DNA of 64,000 nucleotides from Caldicellulosiruptor kronotskyensis 2002 (lineage in GTDB: Bacteria > Bacillota > Thermoanaerobacteria > Caldicellulosiruptorales > Caldicellulosiruptoraceae), in contig NC_014720.1 of NCBI RefSeq assembly GCF_000166775.1, positions 1,792,501-1,856,500 of the forward strand, in the 5' to 3' direction. The position numbers were made by a program, and so were the translations under genes. Under the pieces are notes generated by a model. It made no database searches and was not told where the DNA came from. It saw only the letters and a program-made list of their open reading frames with translations. Below are positions 37,665 through 44,412 of the stretch, piece after piece (the first letter of the stretch is position 1; each line of letters starts with the position of its first letter).

Positions 37665-38981
37665 ATGTTAAAAGCAAAAAATAGTTTAGGGCTCATACTT
37701 TTTCCTGCCTTTGACTGGAGAATTTCTCCAACGCATCCTGAAAGAGAAGAAAGACTTTTGTATACAATTGACCAGATAGAAGAAGAGGGACTTTTTGACT
37801 ATGAAAATATAAAAATTTACAATCCCGAAATGATTGACTCAAAATATATAGAGATGACCCATTTTTGCATTCCTACTATTTCTTCAATTGTTACCGTATC
37901 TCACAAGATAGCTGCAGGCTCAGCAATAACTATTGCTAAAAAGGTTCTGTCAAAGGAAGTAGAGAAAGGCTTTGCTCTTATCCGACCACCCGGCCATCAT
38001 GCACACAGAATAACATATGGCGACAGAGGATTTTGTATTATAAACAATGAGGCGATAATGGTGGAATATTTAAGAAAAGAATATAAAATTAAAAAGATAG
38101 CAATAATAGACACTGACTGTCATCATGGTGATGGAACACAGGATATCTTTTGGAACGACAAAGATGTCTTGTTTATTTCTCTGCACCAAGATGGCACAAC
38201 CCTATATCCCGGCACTGGTTTTACTGACGAAATGGGGGGACCATCAGCAATTGGTTATACTTTGAATCTGCCCTTGCCACCGTATACATCTGATGATGGC
38301 TTTTTATATTGCTTAGACAATCTTATCATCCCTGTTTTAGAAGAATTTAAGCCTGATATCATAATAAACTCAGCAGGGCAGGACAACCATTATTCTGACC
38401 CACTAACAAACATGAACTTTTCAGCACAAGGATACGCAAAACTCACAGAAAAGTTAAGTCCAAATATTTCTGTTTTAGAAGGCGGGTATTCTATTGAAAG
38501 TGCTCTTCCTTACGTCAATTTAGGTATAATATTTGCACTTGCGGGTATTGATTATTCAAACATAAAAGAACCTGATTATAATCCTGAAAGACTTAAACAG
38601 TCTCAAAGAACAACTGATTACATCAAACGGCTTTGTGAACATGTATACAGTATATGGAAATCAAAAGAAGAAAGAGAATACAAAATAAAAATGGAAAAAC
38701 AAGATTACTATGTCAGAAAAAAATCCATTTATTACGACACAATGGGATTTAGAGAAAATCAGCTTGAAAGAATAAAAATCTGCAAAAAATGCTCAGGTCT
38801 AATATTAATAGACTCCCTTTGTTTGGGATATAGGGTTTTAGCCATAATAATTCCACACGATGCATGTAATGATTGCGAAAATGAAGGTCACAAGCTCTTT
38901 GAAAATACTGAGGTTGGAGACTATTCTCATATACTTTTGCAAGATAAAAAGAGTTTTGAGTTTTTTAGAAGAACCTCATAA
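37665..38981 (+). CDS. HDAC-family deacetylase with C-terminal cysteine-pair domain
   Basis: 438 residues. The arginase/deacetylase fold is complete: catalytic histidines H111-H112 in RPPGHHAHR, zinc ligands D151 and H153 in DTDCHHGDGTQ, third ligand D240 in SAGQDNH, and the transition-state tyrosine Y275 in LEGGYS. Bacterial relatives deacetylate polyamines, acetoin-related proteins or other acyl-amines; the substrate here is unknown. After about residue 310 comes a non-catalytic extension with CKKC (373-376) and CNDC (401-404), which could bind zinc. GGAAGTGAG precedes the ATG. Coupled to the upstream hydantoinase-family gene; convergent with the DUF89 gene. Confidence 0.85.
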   Translation: MLKAKNSLGLILFPAFDWRISPTHPEREERLLYTIDQIEEEGLFDYENIKIYNPEMIDSKYIEMTHFCIPTISSIVTVSHKIAAGSAITIAKKVLSKEVEKGFALIRPPGHHAHRITYGDRGFCIINNEAIMVEYLRKEYKIKKIAIIDTDCHHGDGTQDIFWNDKDVLFISLHQDGTTLYPGTGFTDEMGGPSAIGYTLNLPLPPYTSDDGFLYCLDNLIIPVLEEFKPDIIINSAGQDNHYSDPLTNMNFSAQGYAKLTEKLSPNISVLEGGYSIESALPYVNLGIIFALAGIDYSNIKEPDYNPERLKQSQRTTDYIKRLCEHVYSIWKSKEEREYKIKMEKQDYYVRKKSIYYDTMGFRENQLERIKICKKCSGLILIDSLCLGYRVLAIIIPHDACNDCENEGHKLFENTEVGDYSHILLQDKKSFEFFRRTS

Positions 38982-38998
38982 AACTTATATTGTTTGTC

Positions 38999-39895
38999 TT
39001 ACTTTAAAAGATATTTCTCTTTTCTCTCTTTTAATTTCTCACCATTTATGAGCACCAAGCTGCCCTGCTTGAATTTTAGTTTTTTGGCTAAGTATTCGCA
39101 TTTTATTTTCAAAAGATAAAAAACATTGGGTTGAACATCTTCAAAGTCATCCACAGTCTCAAAGTTTGCCTGCCCTTTTGAAATAATCACATCAGCAGTA
39201 GATATAAGATTTTTGAGTTGCTCAGAAATAAAGTCTTTTGGAACTCCCAAAAGCCCTGCTCCGCTCTCAACAACATTTGCTATTCTGCTCATAGAAACTT
39301 CCTCTGCATCTTCTAACGTAGCATCGTTAAGTACGGGCTTAGACTTCACAATGTAATAAACATTTTTCCCCATTTTATTTAAAATTTCCACCAATACCTT
39401 ATCAAACACAATCTCACCTGCATTATCACCGACAATCACTACATCTTTTGCCTTCTCAATCTTTTCCTTTAATAGAGGATAGTCATCAATCCAAAATCCA
39501 AAATCAAACGCGTGTTCTAATTCCTTATCAATATCAAAATCTCTCTGAATCCCTAAGTCAATAACATTGCCTGCAACAGAAACTTTCAACGCTTCATAAA
39601 GAGTATCATCAGCTGTTTGTACCTTTTCTTTCACTCTTGGATACAGTTCAAGTGCCAATTTGTTTGAGAATTTTTTCGCTTCATAATATGGGTCTGGATT
39701 ATTTATATACTCATATGTTTTTAGCAATACAAGTGAAGAGTTATACGCCGGTGAGTCAGAAGGCTCCAAAGTTTTTATGAAATCCATGAGATTATAGAGC
39801 ACTTCTATCTTTTTTTCATCGGGAACTTTTATCATCTCCATACACGAAACTGCCTGTTTTAGGTAGCAGTGAATGCAATCAACAAGGCTCTTCAA
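38999..39895 (-). CDS. DUF89 / ARMT1-like damage-control phosphatase family protein
   Basis: 298 residues from TTG 39895-39893, opening LKSLVDCIHCYLKQAV, with the N-terminal CxxC (DCIHC) of the family. VGDNAGEIVFDKVL (metal-binding aspartate and asparagine) and LNDATLEDA follow, and ISKGQANFETV near the C-terminus. Family members are metal-dependent phosphatases proposed to remove damaged or excess sugar and cofactor phosphates. AAAGGGAG lies eleven bases upstream of the TTG. A longer frame running to 40012 would add a hydrophobic stretch across the promoter and tRNA leader; I reject it. Confidence 0.85.
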   Translation of the reverse strand: MKSLVDCIHCYLKQAVSCMEMIKVPDEKKIEVLYNLMDFIKTLEPSDSPAYNSSLVLLKTYEYINNPDPYYEAKKFSNKLALELYPRVKEKVQTADDTLYEALKVSVAGNVIDLGIQRDFDIDKELEHAFDFGFWIDDYPLLKEKIEKAKDVVIVGDNAGEIVFDKVLVEILNKMGKNVYYIVKSKPVLNDATLEDAEEVSMSRIANVVESGAGLLGVPKDFISEQLKNLISTADVIISKGQANFETVDDFEDVQPNVFYLLKIKCEYLAKKLKFKQGSLVLINGEKLKERKEKYLLK

Positions 39896-39947
39896 TTTAA
39901 AGCTCACTCCCTTTGAAGTTAAATTCTTTAGCCAAGATACAAAATAA

Positions 39948-39976
39948 AGTATTAATAACTCTTGATTTGTTGTCAA
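39948..39976 (-). promoter_or_regulatory. Putative promoter of the DUF89 gene
   Basis: On the minus strand, perfect -35 TTGACA (39976-39971), 17 bases, -10 AATACT (39953-39948). It overlaps the plus-strand tRNA promoter, so the two must compete for RNA polymerase. Confidence 0.6.
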
Positions 39977-39991
39977 GAAGAATATTATAAT
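39962..39991 (+). promoter_or_regulatory. Putative promoter of tRNA-Thr
   Basis: -35 TTGATT (39962-39967), 18 bases, perfect -10 TATAAT (39986-39991). Transcription would start near 39998, inside an 18-bp palindrome. Confidence 0.7.
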
Positions 39992-39995
39992 TGTA

Positions 39996-40013
39996 TATGA
40001 CATATATGTCATA
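39996..40013. promoter_or_regulatory. 18-bp perfect palindrome between promoter and tRNA-Thr
   Basis: TATGACATATATGTCATA is its own reverse complement. It sits immediately downstream of the tRNA -10 box and upstream of the mature tRNA 5' end (40017). It may be an operator, or a hairpin at the 5' end of the tRNA precursor. Confidence 0.6.
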
Positions 40014-40016
40014 CGC

Positions 40017-40091
40017 GCTCCATTAGCTCAGTGGCAGAGCAGTCGATTCGTAATCGACCGGTCGGGGGTTCGAATCCCCCATGGAGCTCCA
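40017..40091 (+). tRNA. tRNA-Thr (anticodon CGT)
   Basis: A 75-base cloverleaf with encoded CCA. Acceptor GCTCCAT pairs with ATGGAGC, D-arm around AGCTCAGTGGCAGAGC, anticodon stem GTCGA/TCGAC with loop TTCGTAA (anticodon CGT, reads ACG), T-arm CGGGGGTTCGAATCCCCC-like. Its 3' end is followed by the scar of an integrated element, so it probably served as an attachment site. Confidence 0.96.
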
Positions 40092-40141
40092 AGAAAATCA
40101 AGGGATTTGAGGATAGGTAAAATATAACAAGTGCGTTTTTT

Positions 40142-40180
40142 ACAGCTACCTTACAGCTACCAGAGAACAGCTACCAGAGA
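40142..40180 (+). repeat. Direct repeats ACAGCTACC, arm-site-like, next to tRNA-Thr
   Basis: ACAGCTACC occurs three times in the same orientation (40142-40150, 40153-40161, 40167-40175). The last two belong to a tandem 14-base unit ACAGCTACCAGAGA (40153-40166, 40167-40180). They lie 50-90 bases from the tRNA 3' end and next to an integrase remnant. Tyrosine integrases of phages and conjugative elements bind such short direct repeats as arm-type sites; that assignment is inference. Confidence 0.75.
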
Positions 40181-40210
40181 CTCTGTAAAATTTCGGGGTA
40201 ACTACTCTAT

Positions 40211-40393
40211 CTATTTTAGTGCCTTTGCTATCTTCTGTGCAACTTTTTTCTTAATCTTATCATAGAGATGCTGTCGCTTTTTTCTGGGCCGTTTTCATCT
40301 CTTCCCATTGTGATTTATCCGCACCAAAACCCAGCTTTCCTTATGGTAAATGCTACCCTCATTATTCTCTCTCTTTTTGGGCTTTGCAGACAT
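40211..40393 (-). pseudogene. Remnant of a tyrosine integrase (N-terminus only)
   Basis: ATG 40393-40391 opens a frame reading MSAKPKKRENNEGSIYHKES and NHNGKR, the usual N-terminus of arm-binding domains in phage-type tyrosine recombinases (basic residues, then G-S-I-Y, then N-G-K-R). Codon 33 is TGA; the frame then continues as KRPRKKRQ through Lys-rich codons to TAG at codon 61 (40213-40211). Nothing of the catalytic domain remains before the tRNA. The AGAGGTG site before the ATG overlaps the end of the Uma2 gene. With the direct repeats and the tRNA, it marks an old integration event. Confidence 0.75.
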
Positions 40394-40394
40394 A

Positions 40395-40976
40395 TTATAA
40401 CACCTCTTTGATTTGGGTAAAGTCAATTATAAGGTCTTCAAAAATCCTAACCTTGACCTTGTAATTGAAGGTGTAAACTTCTGGTGGCAGATAATCTTCA
40501 TTGTTTTTGAGTCTGTACACCAAGATTGTTTGATTATTAGGATTGACAATCCAATATTCTTTAATCTTAAATTGTGTATAAAGATTTAGTTTTCGGATAT
40601 AGTCATGCGAAAAATTGCTCTCAGATACAACTTCAATTATCATTTCAGGAGATCCAACACAGCCTTTATCAGTAAGCTTTTTCTTGTCGCAAATAATTGA
40701 AATATCAGGCTGTACAACGTTGATTGCCTGTTTTTCGTCCTGCCCTTCCTCAATTAAGACTACATCAAATGGAGCTGTGTAAACTTTGCAGGGCTTGTTG
40801 TTTTGCTTAATATAATTTCCAATGATTAGTGTAAGTTCGAAAATAATCTCTTGGTGTACCCTTGACGGTGCAGGGCTCAAATCATAGATGACACCTTCTA
40901 TAAGCTCTACTCTTGCGTCTTGTGGCAGTTCAAGATAATCTGCATAAGTATAAACCTTAGATATCCTTGCTTCCAT
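40395..40976 (-). CDS. Uma2-family (DUF820) PD-(D/E)XK nuclease-like protein
   Basis: 193 residues of the Uma2 family, which has a restriction-endonuclease-like fold. Visible motifs are YADYLELPQDARVELIEGVIY near the N-terminus, the acidic motif VQPDISII (about 98-105) and PEMIIEVVSES (about 118-128), the likely metal-binding core. The cellular function of these proteins is not known; they are numerous in cyanobacteria and thermophilic Firmicutes and often lie in mobile regions. The ribosome binding site is AAGGTGATTTAA-like. Downstream, its stop codon is one base from the integrase remnant. Confidence 0.85.
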   Translation of the reverse strand: MEARISKVYTYADYLELPQDARVELIEGVIYDLSPAPSRVHQEIIFELTLIIGNYIKQNNKPCKVYTAPFDVVLIEEGQDEKQAINVVQPDISIICDKKKLTDKGCVGSPEMIIEVVSESNFSHDYIRKLNLYTQFKIKEYWIVNPNNQTILVYRLKNNEDYLPPEVYTFNYKVKVRIFEDLIIDFTQIKEVL

Positions 40977-41125
40977 TTAAATCACCTTTTTCTCAGATTT
41001 TTGTTCATAAGATTTACATTTATCAGCTCTACTTTCCATAATGAAATTACATACTTAAGATATTCTATCATATTGTAAAAAGTCTGTCTTTATCTTCACC
41101 TGCTAAAAATACTTTAAAAACAAAA

Positions 41126-41163
41126 ACCGCCATCTTTGTTGAATTTACAATACAGATGGCGGT
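41126..41163 (-). terminator. Terminator after the CoA-binding protein gene
   Basis: ACCGCCATCT (41126-41135) pairs with AGATGGCGGT (41154-41163). On the minus strand it is followed by TTTTTGTTTTT. It starts seven bases after the stop codon of the gene at 41171. The remaining bases 40977-41125 are AT-rich, with only a weak promoter-like pair for the Uma2 gene. Confidence 0.88.
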
Positions 41164-41170
41164 AAATCTT

Positions 41171-41587
41171 CTAAAAATTATTTTTGTGGTTTAATGCAAC
41201 CAAAACACATGCGTTATAAATTGGAACTATACTATTCTTTTCACATAGCTCAACAAGCTCACTGCTTTCGGCTCCTGGCTGAAACCAAACATACTTTACT
41301 CCTATTTTTGTTGCCTGTTCGATATATAATTTTCCTCTTTTTGGTGAAACAACCATGCTCACGCAATCTATTCTCTGATTTAAATCCAACAATGTCTTGT
41401 ATACCTTGTCATCCTCAATCTCATCATACAAAGGATTTATAGCAAACACATTGTAGCCTTTCTCTTTGAGCTTTTTGTAGACCATGTATCCATATTTTTG
41501 TTTGTTTGGTGTTGCACCTACCACAGCCCAGTTTTTAAAACTCAACGCTGACGCAATAACTTCTGAATTCACATCTTTCCACCTCAT
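41171..41587 (-). CDS. CoA-binding domain protein (YccU-like)
   Basis: 138 residues forming one CoA_binding_2 Rossmann domain. WAVVGATPNKQKYGYMVYKKL (about 20-40) is the nucleotide loop, then FAINP, SMVVSP and WFQPGAES, all typical of the YccU group. Homologues bind CoA or related nucleotides, but no reaction is known. It overlaps the preceding gene by 4 bases and ends at a strong terminator. Confidence 0.88.
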   Translation of the reverse strand: MRWKDVNSEVIASALSFKNWAVVGATPNKQKYGYMVYKKLKEKGYNVFAINPLYDEIEDDKVYKTLLDLNQRIDCVSMVVSPKRGKLYIEQATKIGVKYVWFQPGAESSELVELCEKNSIVPIYNACVLVALNHKNNF

Positions 41588-42228
41588 TTTCTGCTCATAA
41601 TAAAGTTATAAACCACATCCAGCCTGCTATCATCAAATTCAAACGTGTCTTTCCCAATCGAAATCAAAAGCTTGTTCCCCACAACATTCATCCTCAAATC
41701 TTCACCATATTTGTCTTTATACATTTTCTTTAGACTAAGCATGAACTGTTTCACATTTTCTTTTCTGTACTCAAACAAAAACTCATCAACAGCATCAACA
41801 ATATCGTATTCTTTTATAATCACCGGGTCACGCAATACTCCTTCTCCTCTTATTTCGACAGAGTTTGATTTTCTGTCATATATAATCTTAAACTCGTTAG
41901 CTTTTGTTTCGTACATCAATTCTTTAAATCCTTCTGAAACATTATAGGTAATGACAGAGAAGAATCTATCCGACGGATATATTATCCGGGAAATATCGAC
42001 GCAGGCTTCAATAATATTATCTATCAAATAAGTATCCAACTTTTCTGCTAAAGCTGCCTCTTTAAATTTTACTGCAAACTCATTATAATCTTTGTAGGGA
42101 ATATTAGTGAATTTGTCTTTTTCAAGTTCTTTCAAGTCTTCTACGAAAAAGTAAGCAAAACCTGCGTTGCCGTTTTCAATGTCGTATTCCTCAAAGGAGT
42201 AGCCCATAACTAAAGCGTACCTTTTCAT
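41584..42228 (-). CDS. Conserved hypothetical protein, function unknown
   Basis: 214 residues from ATG 42228-42226, where GGAGGGGAG stands five to eight bases upstream. No signal peptide or membrane segment. The sequence is rich in Asp, Glu, Lys, Tyr and Phe, with alternating beta-type stretches (ITYNVSEGF, FKIIYDRKSNSVEIRGEG, LLISIGKDTFEFDD), suggesting a soluble alpha/beta protein. I do not recognise the family. It is translationally coupled to the CoA-binding protein, so a shared process is likely. Confidence 0.75.
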   Translation of the reverse strand: MKRYALVMGYSFEEYDIENGNAGFAYFFVEDLKELEKDKFTNIPYKDYNEFAVKFKEAALAEKLDTYLIDNIIEACVDISRIIYPSDRFFSVITYNVSEGFKELMYETKANEFKIIYDRKSNSVEIRGEGVLRDPVIIKEYDIVDAVDEFLFEYRKENVKQFMLSLKKMYKDKYGEDLRMNVVGNKLLISIGKDTFEFDDSRLDVVYNFIMSRK

Positions 42229-42303
42229 GGCTCTCCCCTCCATTTAAAAAACATTTCTTATATATTATATACCACTCAAACGCACATTTGTATTAAAAAA
42301 TTT

Positions 42304-42684
42304 TTAAAAAATATTTTCAATCCTGAGTAAAGTCATTTCCCTAACATGACGAATATAAAATTTAAGTAGACCAATTTCACTTACTAAAAGAACACGGTTT
42401 TGCTCAAAAAGATATTCCTTTATTTTTGTGAGCTCTTCATCTATCTTGTCTATTTCTTGATGCTCAATAAGCATAGCCCAGCTTTTTTTATATTCACTCC
42501 ATTTCTTCACAATATCAAAGTAGTTTGACTTTGCAAGATTGTAGTTGTTTTTAACAACATTTTCATATAAGTCAGACAGATCATTTTCAATCTTCTCAGT
42601 AGCACCTAATATTATATGCATGGAAATCATTACAAGTACAATTATTAAAATGAGAAAACCTGTAACTGTCGCCCATACCTTCAC
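42304..42684 (-). CDS. DUF4363 family membrane-anchored protein
   Basis: 126 residues: one N-terminal membrane anchor (about 6-28), then a helical extracytoplasmic domain rich in charged residues (KWSEYKKSWAMLIEHQEIDKID). The architecture matches DUF4363. The start overlaps the DUF421 gene by 4 bases, a pairing common in Clostridia. It likely works with that membrane protein; no biochemical function is known. Confidence 0.8.
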   Translation of the reverse strand: MKVWATVTGFLILIIVLVMISMHIILGATEKIENDLSDLYENVVKNNYNLAKSNYFDIVKKWSEYKKSWAMLIEHQEIDKIDEELTKIKEYLFEQNRVLLVSEIGLLKFYIRHVREMTLLRIENIF

Positions 42685-43367
42685 TTGTTTTTTCCCTCCT
42701 TTTTTTGAACAAACCAGTTGCCCTCAGGATCAATGCAGGCAAAAAAAACATCCTGTACGTTATCTATTCCTCTTTTTTTAATCTCTGCGAGCACTTGCTC
42801 CAATGTTAAATTAGCATACTTTAAAGACTCTTCTTTTATCTTGCCATCAACAATTACACTTACTGGAATTCCTTCATACTTTGTTGGTATCCCTAAATCG
42901 GCAGGCGTGACATATCTCTTTTGAGACTTCGGAATCACAGAGATATCTCCATCAGTCTCCAGTATAGCGTATTCTATATCATGAATATTGAAAAATCCTT
43001 TTATTCTCAGCTGTTCCATAAGGTCATTCAAGCTATACTGCGTTTTCCTCAGTGCATCTTCTAAAATTCTACCTTTTGCTATCAAGATTGTGGGACTTCC
43101 ACACACAAGTCTTTTTATAAAATCAGATTTCAAGCTTCCAAATGTGATTAATGTTTGTAGAAATAAAAGAGTCAAAATAGGAATGATACCGTTTATGAGA
43201 GGTACCCCTGTGTTTTGCATTGGGACAGCCGCAAGCTCAGAAATCATTATTGTTATGACAAGTTCAAACGGCTGAAGTTCGCCCATCTGTCTTTTCCCCA
43301 TAAGTCTCATAACCAACACAACCAATATATACAAGATTAACGTTCTAATAAAAATGGTTATAACCAT
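42681..43367 (-). CDS. DUF421 (YetF/YcaP-like) membrane protein
   Basis: 228 residues from ATG 43367-43365, chosen because AAAGGGG is seven bases upstream. Three membrane segments (about 3-22, 35-50, 58-78) include LVMRLMGKRQMGELQPFELVITI, the family signature. A soluble C-terminal domain has SPTILIAKGRIL and TPADLGIP. Members sit in spore and vegetative membranes of Bacillus; function is unknown. Operon with DUF4363. Confidence 0.85.
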   Translation of the reverse strand: MVITIFIRTLILYILVVLVMRLMGKRQMGELQPFELVITIMISELAAVPMQNTGVPLINGIIPILTLLFLQTLITFGSLKSDFIKRLVCGSPTILIAKGRILEDALRKTQYSLNDLMEQLRIKGFFNIHDIEYAILETDGDISVIPKSQKRYVTPADLGIPTKYEGIPVSVIVDGKIKEESLKYANLTLEQVLAEIKKRGIDNVQDVFFACIDPEGNWFVQKKEGKNK

Positions 43368-43430
43368 AAAAATACCCCTTTCTTTGGTATTTCTATTTGC
43401 TATCTTTTCCAAAGATAAGGGGTTTTATTC

Positions 43431-44405
43431 TTAATATTCTTTTTTCGTACGTTGTTTATACCTCACTTTTTTAAACTGTTCTTTATTAGGCCTGCAAAAT
43501 CTAATTGTAATCAAATATTTCTTGAAAACTTTGGGCTTAGAATAAAAACAATTTTCTTTACTTCTTTCTATTATCTGAACAAGATAGTATAATTTTCTTT
43601 TTTCTATTCCTTCATATGTCAAAAACTTTATCTTTCTTTTTAACTGGTTTATATTACCATATTCAAGGATTATTTCAAATACCTTATACGCACTTTTTAG
43701 TTCACGGAAATTCAAAAGATGAAAATACAAATAAATAAGAAGATCAATAATTTCTCCTAAAAAGATTTTGTCATTCTTCATCTCTGCTAAAATCTTTATG
43801 GTTTCGTTACTTACAAGAATAGGTTCTAAAAAATCTTGATTAAAACGATTAGAGTAACTTTGGAGAAACTGTTTCAAAATTAAAAGCTTTTCGTTGATTT
43901 CTTCTTTATTATTCTCCTTGGCAGCCATTTTTAAAGCTTTTAACAGGGCATTAAGAAAATTGACAGGATAACTATTTTTATATAACCCCCAAAAATAAAC
44001 AACAACTACAGCTATGTTTGCTACAGAAAGCATAATATCAAAGTTTATACCTTTTACCACCCACCTGTATGAGCTTCCTATGACATTCACAATTGTTAGC
44101 ATAAATATAATATGTGTAGTTGTTAATAGCATCGTCAGAATAAGCATATCATTTAAACAAAGAGAAAAGATAAATGAACAAACCTTTTGAGAATATTTTA
44201 TTCTCAGTAATCGTAGTATAAATGAAATAGTAATTGCCACACTAAAGAATATAAATAGTTGCAACGCAAAAAGCCACGTAAGTATTCTATTTGCACTTAG
44301 TTTGTCGTAAGAAACTGAAGTTGGAGACAAGATGTAAATTATTACAACAAGCAAAATAGAGGAAAGCATCTGCTTCCCTCTATCTGACTTAATCTTTTTT
44401 ACCAT
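43431..44405 (-). CDS. Hypothetical membrane protein with helical C-terminal domain
   Basis: 324 residues. Five or six hydrophobic segments fall in the first 165 residues; the rest is a soluble, leucine/lysine-rich helical region (for example EILKQFLQSYS-like and FEIILEYGNINQLKRKIKFL) ending in a basic tail. No family recognised. GAGGC precedes the ATG within the end of the paaK gene, 8 bases away, so it is translated from the ior-paaK transcript or a promoter I cannot see. Lower GC than its neighbours. Confidence 0.7.
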   Translation of the reverse strand: MVKKIKSDRGKQMLSSILLVVIIYILSPTSVSYDKLSANRILTWLFALQLFIFFSVAITISFILRLLRIKYSQKVCSFIFSLCLNDMLILTMLLTTTHIIFMLTIVNVIGSSYRWVVKGINFDIMLSVANIAVVVVYFWGLYKNSYPVNFLNALLKALKMAAKENNKEEINEKLLILKQFLQSYSNRFNQDFLEPILVSNETIKILAEMKNDKIFLGEIIDLLIYLYFHLLNFRELKSAYKVFEIILEYGNINQLKRKIKFLTYEGIEKRKLYYLVQIIERSKENCFYSKPKVFKKYLITIRFCRPNKEQFKKVRYKQRTKKEY

Positions 44406-44412
44406 TTTTCTT

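Noticed and set aside
39896-40012. Hydrophobic N-terminal extension of the DUF89 protein
   Set aside because: It runs across the divergent promoters and the palindrome upstream of tRNA-Thr; the family normally begins at the CxxC region.
40092-41170. Second copy of the tRNA-Thr 3' end (attR) downstream
   Set aside because: No repeat of the tRNA 3' sequence was found by eye between the tRNA and the next genes, so element boundaries cannot be set.
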